Shown one piece after another: positions 18,157 through 26,309 of a DNA stretch of 49,121 nucleotides. Source of the DNA: Burkholderia territorii. GTDB taxonomy: Bacteria; Pseudomonadota; Gammaproteobacteria; Burkholderiales; Burkholderiaceae. The first letter of the stretch is position 1. Each line of letters begins with the position of its first letter. The notes beneath the pieces are model-generated. The model saw only the letters and a list, made by a program, of their open reading frames with translations. It searched no databases and was not told where the DNA came from. The DNA lies in NCBI RefSeq assembly GCF_902833055.1, contig NZ_CADFEJ010000030.1, positions 1 through 49,121 on the forward strand, given 5' to 3'. A program made the position numbers and the translations under genes.

Positions 18157-18224
18157 ACGCCGCAACAAGCGGCGTGGCTTGGGAGAAGTCTACGCGAAGT
18201 TGCATCGCATGGCAGATGCGATGC
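18157..18224. promoter_or_regulatory. Two adjacent perfect dyads upstream of the Rieske gene
   Basis: ACGCCGC/GCGGCGT (18157-18175, AACAA loop) and GCATCGCAT/ATGCGATGC (18202-18224, GGCAG loop) lie 33 and 78 bases upstream of the Rieske start. They may be operator sites of the oxygenase gene or a terminator for the co-directional msrA. No regulator gene is next to them. Confidence 0.45.
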
Positions 18225-18372
18225 GGGTTTGCACCGGCACGGCGAGTGCGGGCTGCTTGATGCGGCGCAAACCGGGGGCGTGGCCGGCACGTGAGCTATA
18301 CGACGCTGCCGGGCCGTGGCTACGGCTACGGCCGCGCGACGGGCCGCACGCCGTCACGCGGCCGGTTGCCGA

Positions 18373-19116
18373 TCACGAGCGCGCATCGCGCCACAGCACC
18401 GGGTCGGCACGGTACAGCGCCGGGAAATAGTGTTTCAGCCCGGCGACCTTCGGCAGGTCGTTGAACGCGATGTACGGCGCGTCGGGATGCAGTTCGAGAT
18501 AGTTCTGGTGATACGCCTCGGCCGGATAGAACCCCTTGTAGTCCTCGACGCGCGTGACGACCGGCGCCGGGAACGCATGCGCGGTGCCGAGCTGCGCGAT
18601 GTACGCGGTCGCGACCGCGCGTTGCCGCGCGGTGGTCGGGAAGATTGCGGACCGGTATTGCGACCCTTCGTCGGGGCCTTGCCGGTTGAGCTGGGTCGGA
18701 TCGTGGGCGACCGAGAAGAACACTTGCAGCAGCCGGCCGTAGGTGATCTGCGTCGGGTCGTAGACGATGCGTACCGATTCCGCATGCCCCGTCAGCCCGG
18801 AGCCGACGAGCGCATAGTGCGCGGTTTCGGACGCGCCGCCCGCATAACCGGCCGTGACCTGCTTCACGCCCTTCACGTGCTCGAACACGCCCTGCACGCC
18901 CCAGAAGCAACCGCCGGCAAACACGGCCGTCTCGTCGTGCGATGCGCCGGGCGTTTCGTCGACCGTCGGCGCGGGCACGGTGCGCATCGGCTCGGCGGAG
19001 TTGACGACGCGCTGGTAGCCGAACACGGCGGCGGCCGCGACGGCGAGCGCGCCGATGCGGCGCAGCATTGCCGCGCGCCGTCGCGGCGTGGAAGCGCGGG
19101 TCGGTGTCGGGTTCAT
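18373..19116 (-). CDS. msrA: Exported peptide-methionine (S)-S-oxide reductase MsrA
   Basis: About 247 residues. After an arginine-rich N-terminus (PRRRAAMLRRIGALAVAAAA) that looks like a signal or membrane anchor, the MsrA domain starts with AVFAGGCFWG, whose cysteine (C70) is catalytic. GSQYRSAIF and FYPAEAYHQNYL are further MsrA motifs. AAGGAG precedes two successive ATG codons, and I take the second, with six-base spacing. The N-terminal segment places the enzyme in the periplasm or at the membrane. It is the last gene of the operon with dipZ (60 bases upstream) and msrB. Confidence 0.93.
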   Translation of the reverse strand: MNPTPTRASTPRRRAAMLRRIGALAVAAAAVFGYQRVVNSAEPMRTVPAPTVDETPGASHDETAVFAGGCFWGVQGVFEHVKGVKQVTAGYAGGASETAHYALVGSGLTGHAESVRIVYDPTQITYGRLLQVFFSVAHDPTQLNRQGPDEGSQYRSAIFPTTARQRAVATAYIAQLGTAHAFPAPVVTRVEDYKGFYPAEAYHQNYLELHPDAPYIAFNDLPKVAGLKHYFPALYRADPVLWRDARS

Positions 19117-19176
19117 CATTGGCTCCTTTGAGATGCGTTGGGGAAGACGGCGATCGGGTGTCGGCATCGCACTCGT

Positions 19177-21057
19177 TCAACCGAACGTGAACGCGTACGC
19201 ATCGACACCCGGATCGAGAAACTCGATCGCGAACGTGCGATCGGCGATTGCGCCGGGCTGACGGACGAGCTGGTACAGGCGCTGCCCGGTGACCGTCCCG
19301 TAGCCCCGCGCATCGACGTCGGCGCCGTGTGCGGCACCGGGCGCGGTGCCGTCGAGCGTCACGCGAAAGCGCACCGGCTTGCCGTTTTCACCGGGGCCGA
19401 GCACAAGGTGCAGGTCACGTGCATGGAAGCGGTAGACGATGCGGCCGGACGGCGCGGCGAGCGACGCGCGTTCGGCGCCGACCTGCCAGGTGCCGGCGAG
19501 GCCCCAGTCGTTCAGGCCGGCGTGCGCGGGCGCGTCGTAGCGGTGTGCCGTGTCGCGTACGACGCCGCCCGGCGACGTGAAGCCGTCCGCGCGCGCATAG
19601 CCGACATAGGTTTCAGGCGAACGGACGTCCGCGCTGTCGGCCGCCGCGAGCGCGCCTTTCGCGGGCGCGCCGGCGAGCCCGAGCGGCACCTTCAGCGCTT
19701 CCGGGTGGCCGGCCTCGGCGAGCAGCGACTGGATCGCGCGTTCCGATTCCGCATATTCGCCTTCGCCGAAATGATGGCGGCGCACGCGTCCCTGCGCGTC
19801 GACGAAGTAGTGTGCCGGCCAGTATTCGTTGCTGAACGCGCGCCAGATCGTGTAGTGATTGTCGATCGCGACCGGAAAATCGATGCCGAGGTCGTGCACG
19901 GCCTTCTTCACGTTGCCGATGTCGCGCTCGAATGCGAACTCGGGGGCATGCACGCCGATCACGACGAGGCCGTACGGCGCGTACTTGCGTGCCCAGGCAG
20001 TCGTGTACGGCAGCGTGCGCAGGCAGTTGATGCACGAATACGTCCAGAAGTCGACGAGCACGACCTTGCCGCGCAGCCCGGCCGCGGTAAGCGGCGGGGA
20101 ATTCAGCCACTGCACGGCGCCGTCGAGCGACGGCAGCGTGCCTTCGACGGGCAGCGCGGCCGGTGCCGGCGTCGCGGGCGAGACATCCGCCGCGCGCATC
20201 ATCGCGCCGCCGGATTGCGCGGCATCGGCCGTCGCGGACATCATCGCGCCGCCCGAACCGGCCGCGGTGCGGTCTGCCGGGCCGTCCGCCGGGGTGCCCG
20301 TCGCGGACATCGCGGCCGGCGCGCCGCCCGAGTGCCCGCCGAGTCGCGCGACGAGCTTCGTCTCGAGTCCGCCCGTCGTGACGGTCGACAACTGCGCAAG
20401 CGCCCCCGTATCGAGGCCGAGCGCGATCGCGCCGACGCCGGCCAGCAGCGCGGCGCCGATCCCGCGCTTGATCCATTCGCCCGCGCCGAGCGAGCGCTTC
20501 ATCGCGGCGAACACCTTGCCGCCGATCACGAGCGCGACGCCGAGCGACGTTGCCGCGCCGGCCGCATACGCGACCAGCAGCAGCGTCGTGCCGACGCTCG
20601 CGCCGCGCAGTGCGGCGCCGGTCAGCACGAGCCCGAGGATCGGGCCCGCGCAAGGCGCCCACAGCAGGCCGGTGGCGACGCCGAGCAGCAGCGACGACAG
20701 CGGCCCGGCCGGGCGGCCGTCGCGCTGCGCGAGGCCGGTGAGCCGGTTGCCTGCGGCGACGAGCGGGCGCGTCAGGTGTTCGGCGACGCGCGGCATCAGC
20801 AGCGTCAGCCCGAACAGCGCGAGCAGCACGATGGCGGCCCAGCGGCCGGCCTGGTTGGCCTGCGCGACCCAACCGCCGCCGACGGCGGCGAGCGTCGCGA
20901 CGACGGCGAACGTGAGCGCCATCCCGGCCAGCAGCGGCAGGCCGGTGCGCACGAACGGCTGGTCGGCGCGCGCGAACACGAACGGCAGCACGGGCAGGAT
21001 GCACGGGCTCAGGATCGTGAGCACGCCGCCGAGATAGGCAAGGACGATGAGCAGCAT
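19177..21057 (-). CDS. DipZ-type membrane thiol-disulfide transporter with thioredoxin-like and C-terminal domains
   Basis: About 626 residues in three parts. The N-terminal part is a CcdA/DsbD-beta-like membrane module with conserved cysteines in LSPCILPVLPF (C19) and WAPCAGPILG. A roughly 110-residue Ala/Gly/Met-rich linker follows, containing two SGGAMM repeats. Then comes a TlpA-like redoxin domain with SCINCLRTLP (C342 and C345) and a C-terminal beta-rich domain typical of DipZ. DipZ proteins carry electrons from cytoplasmic thioredoxin to the periplasm. Flanked by exported MsrA and MsrB, it is the probable reductant source for both. I chose the ATG at 21057, preceded by TGGAG; the frame is open 202 codons further up but only across msrB. 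Confidence 0.9.
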   Translation of the reverse strand: MLLIVLAYLGGVLTILSPCILPVLPFVFARADQPFVRTGLPLLAGMALTFAVVATLAAVGGGWVAQANQAGRWAAIVLLALFGLTLLMPRVAEHLTRPLVAAGNRLTGLAQRDGRPAGPLSSLLLGVATGLLWAPCAGPILGLVLTGAALRGASVGTTLLLVAYAAGAATSLGVALVIGGKVFAAMKRSLGAGEWIKRGIGAALLAGVGAIALGLDTGALAQLSTVTTGGLETKLVARLGGHSGGAPAAMSATGTPADGPADRTAAGSGGAMMSATADAAQSGGAMMRAADVSPATPAPAALPVEGTLPSLDGAVQWLNSPPLTAAGLRGKVVLVDFWTYSCINCLRTLPYTTAWARKYAPYGLVVIGVHAPEFAFERDIGNVKKAVHDLGIDFPVAIDNHYTIWRAFSNEYWPAHYFVDAQGRVRRHHFGEGEYAESERAIQSLLAEAGHPEALKVPLGLAGAPAKGALAAADSADVRSPETYVGYARADGFTSPGGVVRDTAHRYDAPAHAGLNDWGLAGTWQVGAERASLAAPSGRIVYRFHARDLHLVLGPGENGKPVRFRVTLDGTAPGAAHGADVDARGYGTVTGQRLYQLVRQPGAIADRTFAIEFLDPGVDAYAFTFG

Positions 21058-21092
21058 GGTGCGTTCTCCAGTCGGTCGGAGGTAGGGCCGGA

Positions 21093-21626
21093 TCAGGCGG
21101 CGGCCGGGTGGAAGACGAGCGCGAGGCCGTTCATGCAGTAGCGCAGCCCGGTGGGCGGCGGGCCGTCGTCGAACACGTGCCCGAGATGGCCGCCGCAGCG
21201 GCGGCAGTGGACTTCGGTGCGGACCATCCCGAACGACGTGTCGGCATCGGTCGCGACCGCATGGTCGAGCGGTTTCCAGAAGCTCGGCCAGCCGGTGTGG
21301 CTGTCGAACTTGGTGGCCGACGAGAACAGCGCGAGGCCGCAGCCCGCGCACGCGAACGTGCCGGGGCGATGTTCGTCGTTCAGCGCGCTGCTGTACGGCC
21401 GCTCGGTGCCGGCGTCGCGCAGGATCGCGTATTGGGCGGGCGTGAGCCGGCGATGCCATTCGGCGTCGCTCAGGGTGACCTCGAAAGGGGCGGCCGTTTG
21501 CGGCGTGGCCGACGATGCGGCGAACGCGCGGCCGATCAGCGCGCGCCGACCGGCGGACGATAGCGTCGCAAGCGCGGCGAGGCCGGTGGTGCCGGCGAAC
21601 AGCAGCAGATGTCTGCGGGTGGGCAT
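21093..21626 (-). CDS. msrB: Exported peptide-methionine (R)-S-oxide reductase MsrB
   Basis: About 177 residues. The N-terminus TRRHLLLFAGTTGLAALA is twin-arginine-like, so export by Tat is plausible. The MsrB domain has both zinc cysteine pairs (CAGCG and CRRCGGH), GWPSFW, and the catalytic cysteine C164 in RYCMNGLAL. I chose the ATG at 21626 with CGGAG upstream; the open frame extends 90 codons further but looks random. It is the first gene of the msrB-dipZ-msrA operon (35-base gap to dipZ). Confidence 0.93.
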   Translation of the reverse strand: MPTRRHLLLFAGTTGLAALATLSSAGRRALIGRAFAASSATPQTAAPFEVTLSDAEWHRRLTPAQYAILRDAGTERPYSSALNDEHRPGTFACAGCGLALFSSATKFDSHTGWPSFWKPLDHAVATDADTSFGMVRTEVHCRRCGGHLGHVFDDGPPPTGLRYCMNGLALVFHPAAA

Positions 21627-22029
21627 GATGGGCTCCGGGCAGGTCCTGAAAACATGCGCCCATCGTAGACAGCGGCCGGTGTCGAAGTCCTCACGGAAAG
21701 TTAAATGAATTGTGATGATTGGCCGGGTGGTGCGTCGGGGTGTGACGGGATTCGGATGAGCGTTGGACAGACGCGGGGTGGGCTGCGCTCGAAGCGTTGC
21801 CTTTTGTTCACGATGAGCAACTTGCTGTAGTGGCGGTCCATCGCTATCTGGAGCGCTGCAGCAGGTGCAGCGTGTCGGCACATCGTCCTTTGACATGCCG
21901 ATCGAATCGGACTGCTGCTCGAGCGCTGCCTGCCTGTGAGGACGAGTGCGGCGAGCGTCTGGTACGCACGGCTGAATCGGCAGGTTGCGGTAGCCAATGC
22001 ATGGTGCGCGCGTGGACGTCGAAATCGAC

Positions 22030-22047
22030 AGTTTCTACGTAGAAACT
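22030..22047. promoter_or_regulatory. Perfect 18-bp palindrome AGTTTCTACGTAGAAACT
   Basis: Every base is symmetrical with no spacer. Its length and symmetry suit a dimeric DNA-binding protein. The nearest regulator-like candidate is the DUF1016 protein about 550 bases downstream; the connection is speculative. Confidence 0.5.
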
Positions 22048-22142
22048 CAGGAAGCGTGTCTGGACGTCCGTAGTTGCGCTGCGGAAGCGCCCCCGATGCT
22101 CTTCACCGAAATGTGCAGCCGTCGGCCGCACCAGGCGGAATG

Positions 22143-22174
22143 AAGGGGAACATGGTAAGGGCTATGTTCCCCTT
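22143..22174 (+). repeat. Perfect 11-bp inverted repeat with 10-base loop
   Basis: AAGGGGAACAT pairs with ATGTTCCCCTT across GGTAAGGGCT. It could be a terminator (a short T-rich stretch follows) or an operator. No gene directly upstream on the plus strand needs a terminator here. Confidence 0.55.
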
Positions 22175-22472
22175 GATTTCGGGACTAAGCGAAGTCTCAG
22201 TGTGGAGGTACCGTGTCCGAGGGACATGGAGCGCCCCCGCCATGGCGATCGAAAAACGCTGCCGCCGCCCTCTCGGCGCCCCCGTTTCTGGTGCGGGCGG
22301 CGACGTGCGGTGGGCGGGTTCATTGGTCATTGCATCACTTGCGGGCATGGAGGTTCTCGTTCCGGCCGGGCGACTGGAGGGTGGCTTCTTCTCTGGCGAC
22401 GCCGAATCTCAATTGCGAGCACCCACATTGAGCGCGGGGTGGGGGCGAGGGCTTCGGCGGGAAGATGGCTGG

Positions 22473-22497
22473 ATTCTCTCCGCGGTGCGGAGAGAAT
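22473..22497 (+). repeat. Perfect hairpin ATTCTCTCCGC-GGT-GCGGAGAGAAT, copy 1 of a pair
   Basis: An 11-bp perfect stem with a three-base loop, about 100 bases upstream of the DUF1016 start. The same stem sequence recurs inside that gene at 22876-22904 with only the loop changed. Confidence 0.85.
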
Positions 22498-22595
22498 TGG
22501 GGGAGTGCCCGGCAGGGTTCCGCCGATGCTGAGATTCCGGTAACGTGGCCACTGCTGGCGCGCACCGGCCCGCCGATTCCTCCATTCCCAACAAG

Positions 22596-23630
22596 ATGAC
22601 CGAACTCGTCCCTGCATCCCTCTTGACCGACATCCGCCGCATGATTGATTCGGCGCGCGCCCGCGCGGCGGCCGCAGTCAACGCTGAACTGACCCTACTT
22701 TATTGGCAGGTTGGTTGTCGCATTCGGGATGATGTGCTTGGCGGTGAGCGCGCGGGCTACGGACAACAGATCCTCCCCGCGCTCGCTCGGCAGCTGAGAG
22801 TCGAATACGGCCGGGGTTGGAGCGAGCAGCAATTGCGCCACTGCATCCGCGCGGCCGAGGTGTTTCCGGACGAGTCAATTCTCTCCGCACTGCGGAGAGA
22901 ATTGAGCTGGACCCATCTGAAGATGCTGATGTACGTCGACGACCCGCTCAAGCGCGACTTCTACATTGAACTCTGTCGCCTGGAGCGCTGGTCGTCGCGG
23001 CAGTTGCAGGAGCGGATGCAGTCGATGTTGTTCGAGCGAAGCGCGCTGTCGCGGCAACCCGACGAAGTGATTCGGCGCGAAGTGGCACACCTCCGCGACG
23101 CGCAGCAGATGTCGCCCGATCTCGTGCTGAAAGATCCGTACATCCTCGACTTTCTCGGCCTCAATGATCACTACCTCGAGCGCGATCTCGAGGATGCGAT
23201 CCTGCGCGAGATGGAACAGTTTCTTCTGGAACTCGGCGCCGGCTTTACATTCGTCGCGCGCCAGAAGCGGCTGCTGATCGACGACGACGACTTCTATCTT
23301 GACCTGCTGTTTTACAACCGCAAACTCAAACGTCTGGTCGCCATCGAATTGAAGCTCGGTTCCTTCAAGGCCGAGTACAAGAGTCAGATGGAGCTGTACT
23401 TGCGCTGGCTCGCGAAGCACGAGCAGGAGCCAGATGAAGCGCCGCCGATCGGCATTATCCTGTGTGCGGGCAAAAAGCAAGAGCAGATCGAATTGCTTGA
23501 ACTCGGCAAAAGTGGGATTCACGTCGCAGAGTACCTCACGGTGCTCCCGCCACGCGAGACGCTGCAGGCGAAGCTGCACCAATCGATTGCCGCGGCACGT
23601 GCTCGGCTCGACGAAAAGCGGGAGTCGTGA
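22596..23630 (+). CDS. DUF1016/YhcG-family PD-(D/E)XK nuclease-like protein
   Basis: About 344 residues. An N-terminal winged-helix-like domain (LLYWQVGCRIRDDVLGGERA, then LPALARQLRVEYGRGWSEQQ) is followed by a PD-(D/E)XK core: DFYLDLLFYN with D236, then VAIELKLG with E251 and K253, then SQMELYLRWL. This is the standard order of the family, found widely and often in variable or defence regions. I prefer the ATG at 22596 (MTELVPASLL); a GTG at 22545 is in frame, and neither has a clear ribosome site. It is unusual in carrying a perfect 13-bp hairpin in its coding sequence. Nuclease activity is inferred from the motif. Confidence 0.88.
   Translation: MTELVPASLLTDIRRMIDSARARAAAAVNAELTLLYWQVGCRIRDDVLGGERAGYGQQILPALARQLRVEYGRGWSEQQLRHCIRAAEVFPDESILSALRRELSWTHLKMLMYVDDPLKRDFYIELCRLERWSSRQLQERMQSMLFERSALSRQPDEVIRREVAHLRDAQQMSPDLVLKDPYILDFLGLNDHYLERDLEDAILREMEQFLLELGAGFTFVARQKRLLIDDDDFYLDLLFYNRKLKRLVAIELKLGSFKAEYKSQMELYLRWLAKHEQEPDEAPPIGIILCAGKKQEQIELLELGKSGIHVAEYLTVLPPRETLQAKLHQSIAAARARLDEKRES
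22876..22904 (+). repeat. Perfect hairpin CAATTCTCTCCGC-ACT-GCGGAGAGAATTG, copy 2 of a pair
   Basis: A 13-bp perfect stem with a three-base loop lies within the DUF1016 coding region and encodes part of the segment ESILSALRRELSW. Its stem is the same as the hairpin at 22473-22497. Confidence 0.85.
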
Positions 23631-24257
23631 CGGACGCCCCCTTATCGAATATCGAAAATGCTCCCAGCCCAGCTTCGCCTGACGTGGCTGGTTCAACACA
23701 ATTGGTCGAGCCGTGAGTTGGCAGCTACGTTGCTGCCGCCACCCGACGACGCGCGGGAACCGGTGACGTCAAGACGGCCTCAAGGTTTCGTCGTCTATCT
23801 GCCATTCGTTCTGCGCTAGCCGGCCGCCCCGGTTGGCCGGGCCCGTCTTTGGGCAGTCGTCGCTGGCGAACGCTTCACCCGGTCATCCGACGTTGTTGGC
23901 ACTATCAAGGCGTGACCGGCGGCAATGGGTCAATCTGCACCGGTCGCGCGTCACAGAGCGGCGGCCCGGCCGAGTTCGGCCATGAAGGGACGTTCGACGT
24001 CTGTCCGCAGATTGGCGACAATGGCGACCACAACGTACAAGGCACGAGAGATCGAATGAGCGTGTTGATATTCAAGTGCTCGCAATTTTCGGAATGGCAC
24101 GAGGGGGACCCTTACCCGATCACCAACGATTGGATGTCTGCTTGCGGGGAAGCTCGCCGGCCCCTCATGGTCTTAGTGAGGTGTCAGTCTACGCTGTCTC
24201 TCTTCCGTTGCGGTCATGATTGGAGCGCCGGCCGCGTCACCATAACAAGGAAAATCC
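23631..24257. other. 627-base non-coding stretch between the two nuclease-like genes
   Basis: No gene is supported. Stretches such as CTGCCATTCGTTCTGCG, GGCAATGGGTCAATCTGC and GAGTTCGGCCATGAAG look like the degenerate non-coding sequence often seen between genes in Burkholderia and relatives. A small frame at 23849-24334 runs into the next gene and has no family features. The end of the stretch should carry the promoter of the 683-residue gene. Confidence 0.5.
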
Positions 24258-26309
24258 ATGGATCTCAGTTCGTTCAAGAAATTCGTCGATGCAAGTATCA
24301 CTGCGCCGACCTCCGGGGCAAGCAAACACTGTGAGGCATTGCTCGGACAAATCCGTGCTTGTTTCACCCCGAAGGAAAGCGATATGGCGCGCGCCGACGT
24401 CAAAAATATCATCGACGACTTGGGGCTACGGTATCTTTGCGAACAGACGCCAGCCGATCCGTACCTTGGTGTCGCAGAAGCGTTATCCCAGGCGCTTCGT
24501 GAGCGGGGAATCTCGGCCGGCGAGACCAGCAATTGGGAACGTGCTATCGAACTTGCAGCGATGTACTCCTCCGGCACGGCACACATGCCTCCTGAACAAG
24601 TCTGGCGATCCAACGTGCGCGTGAACTGCCTGTCAGTGGCGATCAACGCTTTGCGGAAACTTGGATATAACATCGGTCTTCCGGCCACCGGCGGTGTGGA
24701 CGTGCCAGAGCTCGAAACGAAGCGATTGGCTGCGGACATCGAACGCCAAGCGGCTTCGCTGGGTCATGCGCTGGCCCAAAGTGCGGCCGAGTGTATAAAA
24801 AACGAATACAGCGCCTTTTCTGGGCGATTCAAAGTGGGCAGACAAGGGCAAACGGTCCGACTTGATGCGAAGCCCGACCGGCCGTTCTCATATCTCTACC
24901 AGCTCGGGCTGCGCTACTTCGAGTTGCCTCCATCGGCCCCTATTCCCGCCGCAACTTTTACCCAGCTGGTCGATCTCGTTACCTGGGCAACGGCACTCTT
25001 GGATCTGTCGGTAGGAACCTTTGAGCTGATGTTCGCGAGGAACGAGGGCGTTATTCGGGTCATGCAAAAGTCGCTCATATACGACTCCGTATTCCTCTTG
25101 ACTCAGGCTAAACCCGCTCATGCGCGTGAGTACCTTGAGTGGATGATGTCTCGCGATCAGCTCGCCAACCTTAAAGACAAACAAGGAAGAGCGTCATCGC
25201 AGATTCTTGCTGCGGCCAAGATGTTGCTCCGGGTTGGTCAGCGGGCGTGCGCCCCGGCTTACGTTCAGCCTTACCCGCACGATTTCATTCGGATTCCCGT
25301 TAAAGATGCCGCCATTATGGCGAATCTGGACCCCAACCTCGCCGCAGACTTGTTGCGCGAAGTATTCGCTCATCAGACAGGTGCCAATCAAGCACTGACG
25401 TTTCCCCCGGATGATAACGCGATAGATGCAGCATTTCGCCCGCTGCTCATGCACAACGGCATGTTCTTCATGCAGCCCGCGCCGATGGCGGCTCGCGCTA
25501 CCGTGAACGCCGCACTGCAATGGTGTCGAGAAAACTCACCGAAGAAAGGCAACTTCGACGACAAGGTTCTCGGTCCGCTGTTCGAGATATTCGTTAGGGA
25601 AAAGCTCGCCCAGCATGGCGTTAACGTACTGCACGGCGACTACAAGGAAGGCCAATCGAATGGAGAATGTGATGCTGTCATCGAAGCTGAAAAAGAAGTC
25701 ATCTTCTTTGAGTTAAAGAGCAAGATGCTGCGGCGTCAATCCCGTGCCGGCGATGATGTGGCCGCGTTGGCCGATCTTGCGCAGGCAGTTGTACGCCCCC
25801 AGGCGCAAGCCTTCGAGCGGCACGCCTTTCTTCGGGAACATGGGGCGATGACGCTGGTGAAAGAAGATCATTCGACAAAGACCATTATATTGGGTCAGCG
25901 TGAAGTTCTGAAACTCTCTATCACGCGCGGCGACCTTGGAAGTCTTCATGACCGCGCCTTCCTTCCCCGGTTCCTACAGACCGGATGCGTCTCTGAATTT
26001 GCTACCGTAGATCCGACGCGGCAGGCCGAGTTCAAGTCGTTGCACGAGTGGTTCCGCAAGCTCAAGGCAGCGGCAGCTCGTGCCGGAGAATCCATTTTTG
26101 ACGTCCATCCGTTCTCGACATCATGGAGCCTATCTGTCTTTCATCTTCTCCTGTTGCTCGAACACACGCATGACAACGAGAGTTTTTCCCAAGAACTCCA
26201 ACGAACACGACGCGTCATGACTCCGTTGATGGATTTTTACGCGGAGTATGAATACATGCTGCTTGTGCTAGATAAATACAGAAAACAGCAGGAACAGCAA
26301 ACAGACTAA
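24258..26309 (+). CDS. Unrecognised 683-residue protein with a PD-(D/E)XK-like motif
   Basis: I do not recognise the family. The gene is real: AAGGAAAA lies before the ATG, it is intact for 683 codons, and its composition is coherent though clearly lower in GC than the flanking operons. Residues about 1-450 are mostly helical in pattern, without obvious motifs. A nuclease-like core follows: D472 in GECDAVI, then 13 residues later E485-L-K487 in FFELKSKM, the D-x12-E-x-K arrangement of restriction-type nucleases. The C-terminal 150 residues are helical and hydrophobic-patterned, with no signal peptide. Sitting next to a DUF1016 gene in an accessory-looking segment, it is a candidate anti-phage or plasmid-defence effector. 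That role is inference. Confidence 0.8.
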   Translation: MDLSSFKKFVDASITAPTSGASKHCEALLGQIRACFTPKESDMARADVKNIIDDLGLRYLCEQTPADPYLGVAEALSQALRERGISAGETSNWERAIELAAMYSSGTAHMPPEQVWRSNVRVNCLSVAINALRKLGYNIGLPATGGVDVPELETKRLAADIERQAASLGHALAQSAAECIKNEYSAFSGRFKVGRQGQTVRLDAKPDRPFSYLYQLGLRYFELPPSAPIPAATFTQLVDLVTWATALLDLSVGTFELMFARNEGVIRVMQKSLIYDSVFLLTQAKPAHAREYLEWMMSRDQLANLKDKQGRASSQILAAAKMLLRVGQRACAPAYVQPYPHDFIRIPVKDAAIMANLDPNLAADLLREVFAHQTGANQALTFPPDDNAIDAAFRPLLMHNGMFFMQPAPMAARATVNAALQWCRENSPKKGNFDDKVLGPLFEIFVREKLAQHGVNVLHGDYKEGQSNGECDAVIEAEKEVIFFELKSKMLRRQSRAGDDVAALADLAQAVVRPQAQAFERHAFLREHGAMTLVKEDHSTKTIILGQREVLKLSITRGDLGSLHDRAFLPRFLQTGCVSEFATVDPTRQAEFKSLHEWFRKLKAAAARAGESIFDVHPFSTSWSLSVFHLLLLLEHTHDNESFSQELQRTRRVMTPLMDFYAEYEYMLLVLDKYRKQQEQQTD

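Larger units (their letters stand above)
21627..22595. other. Roughly 970-base non-coding stretch at the left edge of the accessory segment
   Basis: I see no convincing gene. Base composition falls and becomes uneven, and short open frames on both strands resemble no family I know. The stretch contains the msrB promoter region at its left end and three strong dyads that are listed separately. It may hold eroded genes. Confidence 0.5.

Noticed and set aside
21058..21663. A 202-codon N-terminal extension of DipZ
   Set aside because: It lies entirely across msrB in another frame, and the DipZ start at 21057 has a ribosome site and the family N-terminus.
22074..22532. A 152-codon frame ending in the first hairpin
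   Set aside because: No start signal or homology was recognised. The similarity to DUF1016 is limited to the shared hairpin.
23849..24334. A 161-codon frame before the 683-residue gene
   Set aside because: It overlaps the start of the real gene, has no ribosome site or recognisable domain, and reads through degenerate sequence.
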